A DNA stretch of 64,000 nt from Heracleum sosnowskyi (Eukaryota > Streptophyta > Magnoliopsida > Apiales > Apiaceae). The DNA is taken from NCBI GenBank assembly GCA_030848705.1, contig JAUIZM010000139.1, forward strand, positions 92,707-156,706, in the 5' to 3' direction. Position 1 is the stretch's first letter, and each line of letters begins with the position of its first letter. The position numbers were made by a program, and so were the translations under genes. Under the pieces are notes generated by a model. That model worked only from the letters and a program-made list of their open reading frames with translations, was not told where the DNA came from and made no database searches. Of the stretch, positions 11,222-24,090 are shown piece after piece.

Positions 11222-14200
11222 TGTGACGCCCTCCAAACCCGGGGTACAGATTTGGGAGTCACCCGACTAACGGAACACAATATAATCTCTAGATACCACA
11301 CATGCATAATATAATAATAACATAAAATACCCCTTATCCAAGATCGCATCCAGATTATGGCATTGAACACAAGCTTCTACCATCTATTATTAATACAAAC
11401 CAGTTTTTATCAGAGTTATAACATTACAACTTAAGTCCAGAGCTAGACATCTAGTCTAATCAAAGCAAAACAAACAACTACCCTGCCAATGACAACCACT
11501 CGAGGGGCTCTCCTAGCTGCCGGTGAACTGTCAGTCACGCTGTGCCGACTCATACTCTCGCTTCACTGGAATAAGGTTAGAAAACAACAAGCAAGAGTGA
11601 GCCAAAGTGCTCAGTAACAATATATATATATCCAATGCAGTTCATAATAAAGGAATTCACAAGTATTTGAATCAATGTGTAATGCATGATTATATCAATC
11701 TCTTCTGAAGAAAACATATTAGAATTGGATTTTTATGTATCACATTCAAATCAAAGGTTGAGCTGCTGATCAGTCACGCATCAACCCCGGACTTGCTTAT
11801 AGCAAAGCCCTCTACTGGATCCTTGGCCATCTTGGCCTTAATTAACTTCGACCATAAATTTGGTCCTTATTTTAAAAACATTCCAATTCTATCACAGCAC
11901 ATAAACAATACATGCTTCAATAATAATCCAACAAGAATAAAATGGTATAATAAATTGCAACAGAGCTTCAACTGACAATTAGATCACAACAAGAGTGACA
12001 CGGTATTGCAAAAAAGCTTCAACTGGTCAAGATCAAATAAGGTCCGTGAAACAAGTTCGGGATGGTTTCAAAGGAGCAACACATCCGTTTCAAGGGAATA
12101 AACAAGGTTATAATATATACAAGTGAATTGAAGGTGAAGATTCTCAATATTCAACAAAGTTGTGAATAATCAAGGAACTCAAGAATTTTTCATGAATAAT
12201 GTTATCAGTTTAGGTACAGGGTAAGGATGGAATCATTGGTGTTGGCTTGATGGCAACATACATATAATAACTCAGAGTAATATCAATCAAGGGTTTGTGA
12301 AAGAAATAGACACTTGCCTAGTTCGACGTAGTCAAACTCAACTATTGCTATTCTACTTTCTCCTTTCCCTTGCCTCGAGAACTCGATTCTATAATACATA
12401 ACTCATATTAGTACATCTCATCATTTTATTCTAACCTCCATATATTACTCGTAACCATTTTTAAGTCTAAACAGCATATCGGGCCAATTTCGGGATTTAT
12501 CGAATGTCCGACCTATTTTTCGATAAACAAATTCAGACACTAATCCTTATAAAACACATTTACAGACAATAAAACACATTATTCCACTTTATATAAACCA
12601 TATAGTGCTTATAAATATTTTTAAAACAACATTCGAGGCTTATCTGAATTTAAATAAGTCCCGGACAATTTTTAATTCAAAAATCGGATTTTTAAACCCT
12701 ATATAAGTATTTAATATGCAAATAAATCAATTAATAAAATTAATTGACACTCTTTTAATGCTCAAACTATTTTTAAATAATAAATCAGGCTTGAAAATAA
12801 TTAAACTGGATTTTAAATTAATTAAATCTAATTAATAATTAATTTTTAAGACTTAACTGATTAAAAGAATTAATCAATTAATTAAATTAATTAATTATTA
12901 ATTAAAAATAATTAAAATAACAAAGTTTAATCAATTTTCGAATTTAAAATAATAAATATAAATTTCCAGAATTTTTCTGAATTTAAAATGTATTTTTAAA
13001 ACAAAAATATGAATTTTTAAAGATTTTTAAACTATTTTCGAATTAAATTTAAAAATAAAATTCAAAAACAGTTTTCTGAAATTATTTTAGGGTTTTAAAG
13101 ATTAAAACCGGGTCAAGAAAACGGGTTAACGGGTCGGGAAGAACACAATCGGGTCCAGAATCCGGCGAGAAACCCAGATTCCGGTGACCTGAAAACTGAA
13201 CAGAATTTGGGGCTTTTGGTATCAATACAATCTGTATTAACTCAGCAATCTATTCCGACCAAGAACAAACCAAAACAAAGCCGGAATCTCAATCCCGATC
13301 ATTTTCCGGTGACCTCGAACCAATTTTCCGATCTACCAAAATCTTACATGAAACTCTACGTTCTTTATGTTAAAATGAAGCTAAGAAGACATACAATCAA
13401 AGCCATCTATCAAAAACAATGTCAGGTCATTCATATGAACGGACTATTAAAAAGAAAAATCGGGCAAAACCCTAGAAATCGAATTTCTCAAAACTGGACA
13501 TAAACATGAAATTAAAGCATGAATTCCTACTCATTAGAACACTATGAACATGTTAGAAGCAATCAATTGAACGGAAAATCAACAGAATGAAAATCCCCAA
13601 TTCGGGTATAAACCCTAATTTTAATTCGAAATTGAAAATTTCATATAAAATCGAAAAATTACCAGATGATGATGAGGTTGGAAGATTCTGAAACTAGAGA
13701 TCAAGAGCTTTGATTTTAGTACTTAAACTCTTGATTTTGATTTCAATAACACCTTCAAAAGTTGGTTTGATTATTCAAGAACACGAAGAACACGGTTCGG
13801 GGATTTTTATATTTTCACTTATATGAAATATGGATTATACGAAGGATAATGTACAATCCGTCTTTATATATTTTCTGAAAAATAATACCCCAAACGACAT
13901 TTTTGGATCGTTATAGATCCACTGGATCGTATAAAAACCCTAATTAGGTTAAATACAGGTTTTACGAAAAGATAATCATCTACAAAAACTGATAATTATC
14001 CTAATCAATACATATCATTTATATAACTAATGCTCAAGAATACTGGGGCTATAACAGATGTATCATTGATACGAACGATATATCAATTGCCCTAAACAAT
14101 TAGGGTTTGGAATAACTTTTCCCTTTTTGAATAAAACGAATAATATTGACAAGATCAGATAATCAGGAATACAATAATACGAAAAAATCTTCTGATATTG

Positions 14201-14446
14201 ATTTAGATACGAATAACAAAGGAATAATAATGATGTACAAAGTTTCAACGGGGCTCTTGAATTTTCAAAACGGGGCTCAAATTGAATAAGATTTCAAATG
14301 ACGAAATATTTGAAAGGGGCTTCCGAGTCACCAAATAACACATAATCACTTAACAATCGTAACTTAATAATATTCAAATATTCCACAAGAAATATTTTTC
14401 ACCAAATATATCATTTATATTATTAATAAAATTCACGGATATTACA
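11222..14446 (-). repeat. 3' LTR of the gypsy element (3225 bp)
   Basis: In sense orientation it begins TGTAATATCCGTG at 14446 and ends GGGCGTCACA at 11222. It is matched base for base over long stretches by the other LTR. The middle (12580-13080) is extremely AT-rich. The 98-residue ORF at 13207-13503 occurs in both LTRs only because they are copies; nothing marks it as a gene. Confidence 0.95.
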
Positions 14447-14459
14447 TCATTCCCCCTTA
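14447..14459 (-). other. Polypurine tract of the gypsy element
   Basis: On the minus strand TAAGGGGGAATGA lies directly before the 3' LTR start at 14446. It is the expected plus-strand primer for reverse transcription. Confidence 0.85.
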
Positions 14460-14484
14460 ATAGGATTTTGTCCTCAGAATCAGA

Positions 14485-17400
14485 TCAAGGAAACAACTGG
14501 GGATACTTTTCTAACATATCACTTTCTAATTCCCACGTAGATTCTTCTACTCTAGGATTCCTCCATAAAACTTTAACAAATGCTACAGTCTTATTCCTCA
14601 ACACTTTTTCCTTACGATCCAATATCTGAATTGGTCGTTCTACATAAGATAGATCTGTTTGGATCTCTATGGGTTCATACTCTATTACATGGTTTGAATC
14701 TGGTTTATACCTCTTGAGCATGGATACATGAAACACATTATGAACGTGTTGCATATGCGGGGGTAACGCTAACTCGTAAGCTACTTTGTCAACTTGTTTC
14801 AGAATCTCAAATGGTCCGACGTACCTTGGACTCAATTTCCCTTTTTTCCCCAAACCTAACTAATCCTTTCCACGGTGAAACTTTTAGTAACACTTGCTCT
14901 CCTTCTTTGAATTCCATATCCTTTCTGGCTATGTCAGCATATTTCTTCTGTCGGTTCTAAGCTGTTATCAATCTTTTCTGAATCAATTCAATCACTTCCT
15001 TTGTCTGCTGCACTAAGTCTGGTCCTATCACCTTTCGTTCACCAACTTCTTCCCAGTACACTGGAGATCGACACTTTCGTCCATATAAAGCTTCGTAAGG
15101 CGGCATTCCAATACTCGCATGAAAACTATTGTTGTATGAAAATTCCACTAAGGGTAGATGATCATCCCAATTACCTTTAAAATCAAGTGTACATGTTCTC
15201 AGCATATCTTCGATGGTTTGAATTGTCCTTTCACTCTGACCGTCTGTCTGCGGATGATAAGCCGTACTCATTCTCAACTTGGTGCCCAAACATTCTTGAA
15301 AACTTCTCCAAAATATTGAATTGAATCGAGGGTCTCGATCAGATACTATCGATACTGGAACTCCATGTCGTACCACAATTTCTTTCAAATATAGGTGAAC
15401 CAATTTGTCTAGTGAGAATCTCTCGTTAATCGGAAGAAAATGTGCAGATTTCGTCAATCGATCCACAATAACCCAAATGGCATCATGGTTAGCCTTCGTT
15501 CTTGGCAATCCTACCACAAAGTCCATCGCAATGTGTTCCCACTTCCATTCAGGAATTTCTAATGGTTGCAGTAATCCACTTGGTCTCTGATGCTCCGCCT
15601 TAACTCTTTGACAGGTAAAACATTTACTTACCCACTCAGCAATTTCTCTTTTCATATCTGGCCACCAAAAGTTCGTTTTGAGATCTCGATACATCTTCGT
15701 ACTCCCTGGATGAATTGAATACTTCGAGTTATGCGCTTCGTGCAAAATTTCACTTTTCAGTTCCGCTATATTAGGTACCCAAATTCGAGAAGCAAATCTC
15801 AAAATTCCTTTGTCGTCCGGTTGGCTACATATTTCCTCACCTGTCAACTTATTTGCATCATCGTTCATAACTTGCTCTTGACATCTCCGTATCTTTTCTA
15901 ACAACTCAGGTTGAAACGTCATGGTGTAAATCATTTCTGTCACGTCCTTCGGATTACTCACTTCAATTTCTAACCTTTCAAATTCTCTGTACAGCTCTTG
16001 GGTCATCGTCAGTATATTCAATCTTTCCTTTCTGCTCAATGCATCTGCTACCACATTTGTCTTGCTGAGATGATAATTGATAGAAACGTCATAGTCCTTG
16101 ATTAGCTCCAACCATCTTCTCTGTCTCATGTTCAGCTCCTTCTGAGTAAAGATATACTTCAGACTTTTGTGATCGGTGTATATTTCACATTGCTCTCCGT
16201 ATAAATAATGTCTCCAAATCTTCCAAGCAAATACGATCGCTGCTAATTCCAAGTCATGTGTAGGATATTTCTGTTCATGAGGTCTCAATTGTCTTGACGC
16301 ATAAGAAATTACTTTGTCATGTTGCATAAGCACGCAACCCAATCCTTTATAAGATGCATCACTATAGATTACGAACTGACCTTGGTCGTCTGGTAACATT
16401 AACATTGGTGTTGTTGTCAGTCTCTTCTTTAACTCTTGGAAACTCTCTTCACACTTGTCGTTCCATATGAATTTCTCATTTTTCCTTGTCAACTTAGTCA
16501 TTGGTGTGGCTATCTTTGCAAAGTCCTGAACAAATCTCCGATAATATCCGGCTAATCCCAAGAAACTCCTAACTTCTATTGGTGTCTTTGGTCTTTCCCA
16601 ATCTTTCACTGCTTCAATCTTTGCTGGATCTACCTTGATACTTTCGCTGCTTACCACGTGCCCTAGAAATTGAACTTCTCTTAACCAAAATTCACACATG
16701 GAAAATTTTGCATATAGCTCTTCTCGTCTTAAGGTCTCCAACACTATCCTCAAATGATTATCATGTTCTTCCTCTGTCTTGGAATATATCAAAATATCAT
16801 CAATGAATACTATCACAAACTGATCCAAATATTTCTTGAAAATCCTATTCATTAAATCCATGAAAGCTGATGGTGCATTAGTCAATCCAAACGCCATTAC
16901 TAAAAACTCATAATGTCCATATCTTGTTCGAAAAGCCGCCTTTGATATGTCGTCTGGTTTAATCTTTAATTGGTGATATCCTAACCGTAGATCAATCTTA
17001 GAAAAATGAACCGCTCCTTTCAACTGATCGAATAAATTATCTATCCTAGGTAATGTATACTTATTATTGATGGTTAGCTTGTTCAATTCCCGATAATCTA
17101 TACAAAGTCTCATACTTCCGTCCTTTTTCTTAACAAACAGTACTGGGGCTCCCCACGGCGAAACGCTAGGTCTTATAACTCCTTTATCTAACAATTCCTG
17201 CAATTGCTTAGCTAACTCTTTCATCTCTACTGGTGCCATTCTGTACGATACTTTGGATACTGGTTCTGCGCCCGGTGTTAAGTCTATTGCGAACTCAATT
17301 TCTCTATCCGGAGGCAATCTTGGTAACTCTTCTGGAAAAACATCTGGAAACTCGCTCACAACTGGAATATCCTCTAATTTAGAAACTTCCTTCTCTTTAT

Positions 17401-19120
17401 CTATTACGTATGCGAGATACGCTTCACATCCTTGTCTCAGTAGTCTCTTGATCTGAATCATTGTCAAAAACTTCTTCGTTTGTTTCTCTCCCTGAAATAC
17501 CACTTCTTTCCTTTCTGGGGTAACTAACGTAACTCTCTTTTTCTTACAATCAATGCGCGCATCATACTCAGTTAACCAATCCATTCCTAAGATTACATCA
17601 AATTCTCCCAGCTTAAAGGGTAATAAATCAGCATAAAAACGGTTCCCTAGAATCTCAACTTCACAACGGGGACAATGTAAACTAATCGGTATACGATCCT
17701 GATTAGCTATCTCTATGTTCAACACCCCATTTAAAGGTTCCATTATACAATTTAAATTACGAGCAAACGTCTCAAAAATAAATGACTTAGTAGCTTCTGA
17801 ATCTATCAGTATTTTAGCATTAACAGAATTTACTAGAAGTGTACCTGCCACCACATCGGTGTCTCTAACTGCTTCCCTCATGGTCATGTTATAAGTTCTG
17901 GCTTGCGGCTGAACATTGACAACTAGAGGTGCCTCTATTGCTCGAATCATGTTGTTCACGGGTGCTGGTGCTCTGCAATCCTTAATCATATGACCTGGTT
18001 TCTTGCATCGATAACACACAATACCTAACTTGCAATCCCTGGAATAATGACCCTTCTGGTTACATTTAAAACATGTAATACTCAACCTGTGGCATACTCC
18101 GGGATGTCTTTTCCCGCATGTCTTGCATTCTGGAAGTGGAGGTCTGGAAACTACTTGCTGATTGTTGTTGGGTGGACGATTGATTGGTCCTGCATTCCCG
18201 GTGTCTAATTTCTTGAAATTTGAACCACTACCCGGCTGAAATCCTGGTTTCTTGTTTGGATGGCTTTGCAGATCTCCCTGTGGTTGTACCTTATCAGATG
18301 TCCCTATCTTTCTTTTCTTATTCTCTTTCTCTTTCATATATGAATCACTCTCTCCTTCCGCAATCATTGCTTTATGTACCACGGCTGCATATGTATCTAA
18401 TTCCAACACCGCTAACTTACTACGAATCCATGACCTCAGTCCCTGTTGGAACCTTTTGGCCTTCTTCTTCTCTGTATCCACATATGTCGGAACAAACCTA
18501 GACAACTCAGTAAACTTGGTCTCATATTGAGAAACAGTCATACTACCCTGCTTCAGTTCTAGAAATTTCAACTCCATTTGGTCTTGCATATAATCAGGAA
18601 AATACTTTTCTAAAAACAATTCCGTAAATCTTTCCCACATAATTAACCCTTCAGGTTCAAGGGCCTTACTTGTTTCCCACCAATAACTTGCCTCATTTTT
18701 CAGAAAGTAACTAGCATACTCCGTTTTCTTCTCTCCCGTTACCTCTATCAACGTAAAAGCTTTCTCCATTTCTTTCAACCATGCCTTTGCCTCAACTGGA
18801 TCCGCAGATCCCTTGAACTCTGGAGGTTTTTCTGCTTGAAAAGATTTAAACGTAACCACGGGTAATACCGGCTGCTGCTGCTGCTGATGCTGTTGTTGCT
18901 GATGCTGCTGCTGATGCTGTTGTTGCTGATGCTGCTGCTATTGCTGCTGTAGCAACTGTTGTTGGATCTGTTGTTGTTGTTGAGCTAGAGCTGTAGTTTG
19001 TTGAGTGAGGGTGTTCAAAAGTTGTATTACAACCGGATCTAAATGACCCGTTGGGGGTGTATTCTGTTGACCTTCTTAGTCATTAGAACCATTTGCACGA
19101 GTGTTTCGTCTAGGTGGCAT
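14485..19120 (-). pseudogene. Gypsy gag-pol polyprotein, interrupted by three stops and a frameshift
   Basis: The natural start is the ATG at 19120 (MPPRRNTRANG), followed by a Gln/His-rich tract. TAA at 19076-19078 and TAG at 18938-18940 interrupt this N-terminus. The long open part (18859-14957) holds the gag domain, two CCHC knuckles (CFKCNQKGHYSRDC, CYRCKKPGHMIKDC), a protease with DSEATKSF in place of the usual DSGATHSF, RT (FIDDILIYS), RNase H (YSDASYKGLG, YTDHKSLKYI) and integrase (zinc region, MDFVVGLP, VSDRDPRF, YHPQTDGQSERT). It ends at TAG (14954-14956 region). A one-base insertion near 14820 separates the last part, which carries a chromodomain-like end (VLWRNPRVEESTWELE). The glycine change next to the catalytic Asp would also harm the protease. 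Not functional as it stands. Confidence 0.93.
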
Positions 19121-19561
19121 AATGCTGATGAATAAACAATAACTGATTTAATCAAACAATTCATAAATGGAAAAGAATGCGGTTGATAGAATCGAGAGTT
19201 ACAAATCGTCAAATGGTACCGTGACGGTTACAAGTTTCCAAATATATATATATATAAGACAACTGTTGCAATGAGTAGAATGGCAATAATGGTGCTAAAA
19301 TAGAATGACAAGAAAATAATGGCAGTTCTGCAAAAGTAGTGATCATATATAATAATAAGATTTGATACAAACGTAGAATGCTTTCAAAAGTAAAGTATGT
19401 CATAGCTGAACTACGATTGCCGATCAACAGCACAACAACAACAAAAATACAACAAAAACCCAAGGCGATACTATAAGCTTGATGTACTGCTGGTACTGTA
19501 CTATGCATCTATATACTATCTAACTGGAATCCACATAACCTCCAATCTCATCTAATCCTGC

Positions 19562-20104
19562 TCACGGATCATCATCTCTAGTCTCCCATAGTGTTGGTCC
19601 TGCCACCTCCCCAATCTCTCTCATCGCAAAGTCCAAAATCTCTCTCATCCCTGTTGTAGTCTCTCCCTCCCTGCTAGTAGCCAGTCCATGCAACCTCGTC
19701 TCTACCAATGTCCTCGTAACCCTGAGTCTCATCCGGGTCTCACCTATCTGATCTCTGAATCTATCTCTATCTCTAGCTACAACTGTCTCCGCTGAACGTA
19801 TCTCACGCATCTCTGCCACCTGCCTGTAGAAATAATCTCTCTCCTCTATCATCCTCTGATAACGGTGATGTGGAACTGGTGGCTCAGAGATCTGGAACAA
19901 AGGTCCGGAAACTGAAGCCTGAGATCGTGGTGCTGCGGGTATGCGTCGAACTAGAACGGGACAAGGTATAAGATCCCTCCTGACCACTACAGGTCCAGTC
20001 GGAGGTCGTGTCGGTCGCGACGGTCCTGCTCTCATATCCGGTACAGGTCTCTCTATCGGGTGCTCTGACGGATCTGAGTCTGAACTAGAGCTAGGTGGCT
20101 GCAA
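19562..20104 (-). CDS. ORF in the gypsy leader, upstream of gag (hypothetical)
   Basis: A 180-codon open frame between the primer-binding site and gag, on the element's sense strand. The first ATG is codon 24 (MRAGPSRPTRPP); the frame is closed upstream by TAA just before codon 1. The N-terminal half is Pro/Arg/Ser-rich and looks disordered; the second half is a charged helix rich in Arg/Glu (YQRMIEERDYFYRQVAEMRE). The sequence TATAATTGCAG next to its start resembles a splice acceptor, so it could be read from a spliced leader RNA; this is inference. I do not recognise the protein. It stayed open while gag-pol acquired several stops, which may be chance because of its GC-rich codons. Confidence 0.45.
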   Translation of the reverse strand: MQPPSSSSDSDPSEHPIERPVPDMRAGPSRPTRPPTGPVVVRRDLIPCPVLVRRIPAAPRSQASVSGPLFQISEPPVPHHRYQRMIEERDYFYRQVAEMREIRSAETVVARDRDRFRDQIGETRMRLRVTRTLVETRLHGLATSREGETTTGMREILDFAMREIGEVAGPTLWETRDDDP

Positions 20105-20223
20105 TTATAACCATATTCAATTAACATCTTTAATCGACCTTCTATGACCATTAGGTGAATTCCTAACCCTCTATGTTATTCTGGACCCTAAATCCTAACT
20201 TGTTTCAAATGCCATAACCTGTT

Positions 20224-20235
20224 GCTCTGATACCA
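20224..20235 (-). other. Primer-binding site of the gypsy element
   Basis: The reverse complement is TGGTATCAGAGC, matching initiator Met-tRNA, three bases inside the 5' LTR boundary at 20239. It fixes the element orientation as minus. Confidence 0.92.
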
Positions 20236-20238
20236 ACC

Positions 20239-22982
20239 TGTGACGCCCTCCAAACCCGGGGTACAGATTTGGGAGTCACCCGACTAACGGAACACAATAT
20301 AATCTCTAGATAATATAATAATAACATAAAATACCCCTTATCCAAGATCGCATCCAAATTATGGCATTGAACACAAGCTTCTACCATCTATTATTAATAC
20401 AAACCAGTTTTATCAGAGTTATAACATTACAACTTAAGTCCAGAGCTAGACATCTAGTCTAATCAAAGCAAAACAAACAACTACCCTGCCAATGACAACC
20501 ACTCGAGGGGCTCTCCTAGCTGCCGGTGAACTGTCAGTCACGCTGTGCCGACTCATACTCTCGCTTCACTGGAATAAGGTTAGAAAACAACAAGCAAGAG
20601 TGAGCCAAAGTGCTCAGCAACAATATATATATCCAATGTAGTTCATAATAAAGGAATTCACAAGTATTTGAATCAATGTGTAATGCATGATTATATCAAT
20701 CTCTTCTGAAGAAAACATATTAGAATTGAATTTTTATTTATCACATTCAAATCAAAGGTTGAGCTGCTGATCAGTCACGCATCAACCCCGGACTTGCTTA
20801 TAGCAAAGCCCTCTACTGGATCCTTGGCCATCTTGGCCTTAATTAACTTCGACCATAAATTTGGTCCTTATTTTAAAAACATTCCAATTCTATCACAGCA
20901 CATAAACAATACATGCTTCAATAATAATCCAACAAGAATAAAATGGTATAATAAATTGCAACAGAGCTTCAACTGACAATTAGATCACAACAAGAGTGAC
21001 ACGGTATTGCAAAAGATCTTCAACTGGTCAAGATCAAATAAGGTCCGTGAAACAAGTTCGGGATGGTTTCAAAGGAGCAACACATCCGTTTCAAGGAAAT
21101 AAACAAGGTTATATTATATACAAGTGAATTGAAGGTGAAGATTCTCAATATTCAACAAGGTTGTGAATAATCAAGGAACTCAAGAATTTTTCATGAATAA
21201 TGTTATCAGTTCAGGTACAGGGTAAGGATGGAATCATTGGTGTTGGCTTGATGGCAACATACATATAATAACTCAGAGTAATATCAATCAAGGGTTTGTG
21301 AAAGAAATAGACACTTGCCTGGTTCGACGTAGTCAAACTCAACTGTTGCTATTCTACTTTCTCCTTTCCCTTGCCTCGAGAACTCGATTCTATAATACAT
21401 AACTCATATTAGTACATCTCATCATTTTTTTCTAACCTCCATATATTACTCGTAACCATTTTTAAGTCTAAACAGCCTATCGGGCCAATTTCGGGATTTA
21501 TCGAATGTCCGACCTATTTTTCGATAAACAAATTCAGACACTAATCCTTATAAAACACATTTACAGACAATAAAACACATTATTCCACTTTATATAAACC
21601 ATATAGTGCTTATAAATATTTTTAAAACAACATTCGAGGCTTATCTGAATTTAAATAAGTCCCGGACAATTTTTAATTCAAAAATCGGATTTTTAAACCC
21701 TATATAAGTATTTAATATGCAAATAAATCAATTAATAAAATTAATTGACATTCTTTTAATGCTCAAACTATTTTTAAATAATAAATCAGGCTTGAAAATA
21801 ATTAAACTGAATTTTAAATTAATTAAATCTAATTAATAATTAATTTTTAAGAATTAACTGATTAAAAGAATTAATCAATTAATTAAATTAATGAATTATT
21901 AATTAAAAATAATTAAAATAATTAAGTTTAATCAATTTTTGAATTTAAAATAATAAATATAATTTTCCAGAATTTTTCTGAATTTAAAATGTATTTTTAA
22001 AACAAAAATATGAATTTTTAAAGATTTTTAAACTATTTTCGAATTAAATTTAAAAATAAAATTCAAAAACAGTTTTCTGAAATTATTTTAGGGTTTTAAA
22101 GATTAAAACCGGGTCAAGAAAACGGGTTAACGGGTCGGGAAGAACACAACCCGGAATTTTCCAGAATCCGGCGAGAAACCCATATTCCGGTGATCTGAAA
22201 ACTGAACAGAATTTGGGGCTTTTGGTACCAATACAATCTGTATTAACTCAGCAATCTATTCCGACCAAGAACAAACCAAAACAAAGCCGGAATCTCAATC
22301 CCGATCATTTTCCGGTGACCTCGAACCAATTTTCCGATCTACCAAAATCTTACATGAAACTCTACGTTCTTTATGTTAAAATGAAGCTAAGAAGACATAC
22401 AATCAAAGCCATCTATCAAAAACAATGTCAGGTCATTCATATGAACGGACTATTAAAAAGAAAAATCGGGCAAAACCCTAGAAATCGAATTTCTGAAAAC
22501 TGGACATAAACATGAAATTAAAGCATTAATTCCTACTAATTAGAACACTATGAACATGTTAGAAGCAATCAATTGAACGGAGAATCAACAGAATGAAAAT
22601 CCCCAATTCGGGTATAAACCCTAATTTTAATTCGAAATTGAAAAATTCATATAAAATCAAAAAATTACCAGATGATGATGAGGTTGGAAGATTCTGAAAC
22701 TAGAGATCAAGAGCTTTGATTTGAGTACTTAAACTCTTGATTTTGATTTCAATAACACCTTCAAAAGTTGGTTTGATTATTCAAGAACACGAAGAACACG
22801 GTTCGGGGATTTTTATATTTTCACTTATATGAAATATGGATTATACGAAGGATAATGTACAATCCGTCTTTATATATTTTCTGAAAAATAATACCCCAAA
22901 CGACATTTTTGGATCGTTATAGATCCACTGGATCGTATAAAAACCTAATTAGGTTAAATACACGTTTTACGAAAATATAATC
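20239..22982 (-). repeat. 5' LTR of the gypsy element, first piece
   Basis: Matches 11222 to about 13980 of the other LTR, with small differences such as a missing short segment after 20312 and a changed stretch near 22150. It breaks at 22982 where copia copy B is inserted; the remaining LTR bases resume at 36140. Confidence 0.95.
22978..22982. other. Target-site duplication TAATC, left copy
   Basis: Repeated exactly at 36135-36139. The other gypsy LTR has a single GATAATCATCTAC at the same place (about 13971-13984), proving the pre-insertion sequence. Confidence 0.96.
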
Positions 22983-24026
22983 TGTTAGGAATATGTTGTT
23001 CTTGATGATAATTATAAAAACACTTAGTAGATTTTGTATTAAGTCATTTTGTAACTGTCAACGGAATAGCATGCTTTGCAGTGTTTCGTTGACAGGAAGC
23101 TCATCAACGGAATGAGTGTTGTAGCAATTGCACTGTACAATACTTCACAGTTTGATATGCATTTGATGTATGTACTAGATAGGTTTTCTAAGTCATGTTG
23201 ACTAAGTACTAGATAGGCAAAATAGGTTGGTTAATTGTAAATATGTTATGCCTTGTAATTTTGCCTAAGTGAAGACATGTCAACGGTATGAGGATTACTC
23301 TATCAACGAAACAAGGATACACCATCAACGGTATGGAGTTTACTCATCAACGAAACGAGAGAAACACCATCAACGGAATGAAGAATAAAGCTATCAACGA
23401 AACACATCTCCCTGCTATCAACGAATCATTATTGCTTTTCTGAATAGTTGACAAAGTGATAGTGACAGTTTACTGAACAGATCTAAAGGTGATGTGGAAG
23501 TGTACTTTGCATTGGAAACCATTAAAATGGACATGGGGAATAAGGAAACATCCCAGTTTCCAACTGGGCTCTTGGGAGTGATCATAATAAGCATGAAGAC
23601 AAAAGCAAGGATCTCCAAGGACCACTGGACAAAGGGATGAAAAGCAAACTATTGGCGGTTACCTTTAGTGTACTTTAGAGTAGCCAAAAATAGCTTTGTA
23701 AACTTGGGGAATATATAACCAAGTGTAGCAGTTAAGATAGAGTAAGAGAAGAAAAACAAATAGTTTGTATTAGCTATCTTTGAGAGCATTCTTCTCTACA
23801 ACTCTGTAACTGAGCAGCTGTGTACTTGTGTATCACAGATTATTTCCGCAATAAAAACACTTCAGTTGGATCATCAAACAATCCAACTGAATTATTTATA
23901 TCTTGTGTTTTTATTTATTCAGTTCAGTTTTATTTTATAAAGTGTTTTAAGTTTAAGAAAATATCAAGAATTGTATTCAACCCCCCCCCCCCTTCTACAA
24001 TTCTGTTAGGTCATTTGGGATTAACA
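22983..24026 (+). repeat. 5' LTR of copy B (1044 bp)
   Basis: Runs from TGTTAGGAATATG to GGGATTAACA. A TATA box candidate (ATATATAACC, 23711) would start transcription at about 23740. A run of 12 C followed by TTCTACAA precedes the end, a feature shared by the other Sirevirus-like LTRs here. At least ten CAACGRNA motifs in both orientations lie at 23056-23420. Confidence 0.96.
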
Positions 24027-24028
24027 AT

Positions 24029-24040
24029 TGGTATCAGAGC
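24029..24040 (+). other. Primer-binding site of copy B
   Basis: TGGTATCAGAGC two bases after the 5' LTR, complementary to initiator Met-tRNA. Confidence 0.93.
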
Positions 24041-24090
24041 GAGCTTCTAACACACAAGAAGTTTAAAGATCAAGACCAAAAATAGAAGCC

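Noticed and set aside
13207..13503. Same ORF in the other gypsy LTR
   Set aside because: Same reason; not evidence of a conserved gene.
22213..22509. 98-residue ORF present in both gypsy LTRs
   Set aside because: It is duplicated only because the LTRs are copies; composition is that of the LTR and no domain is visible.
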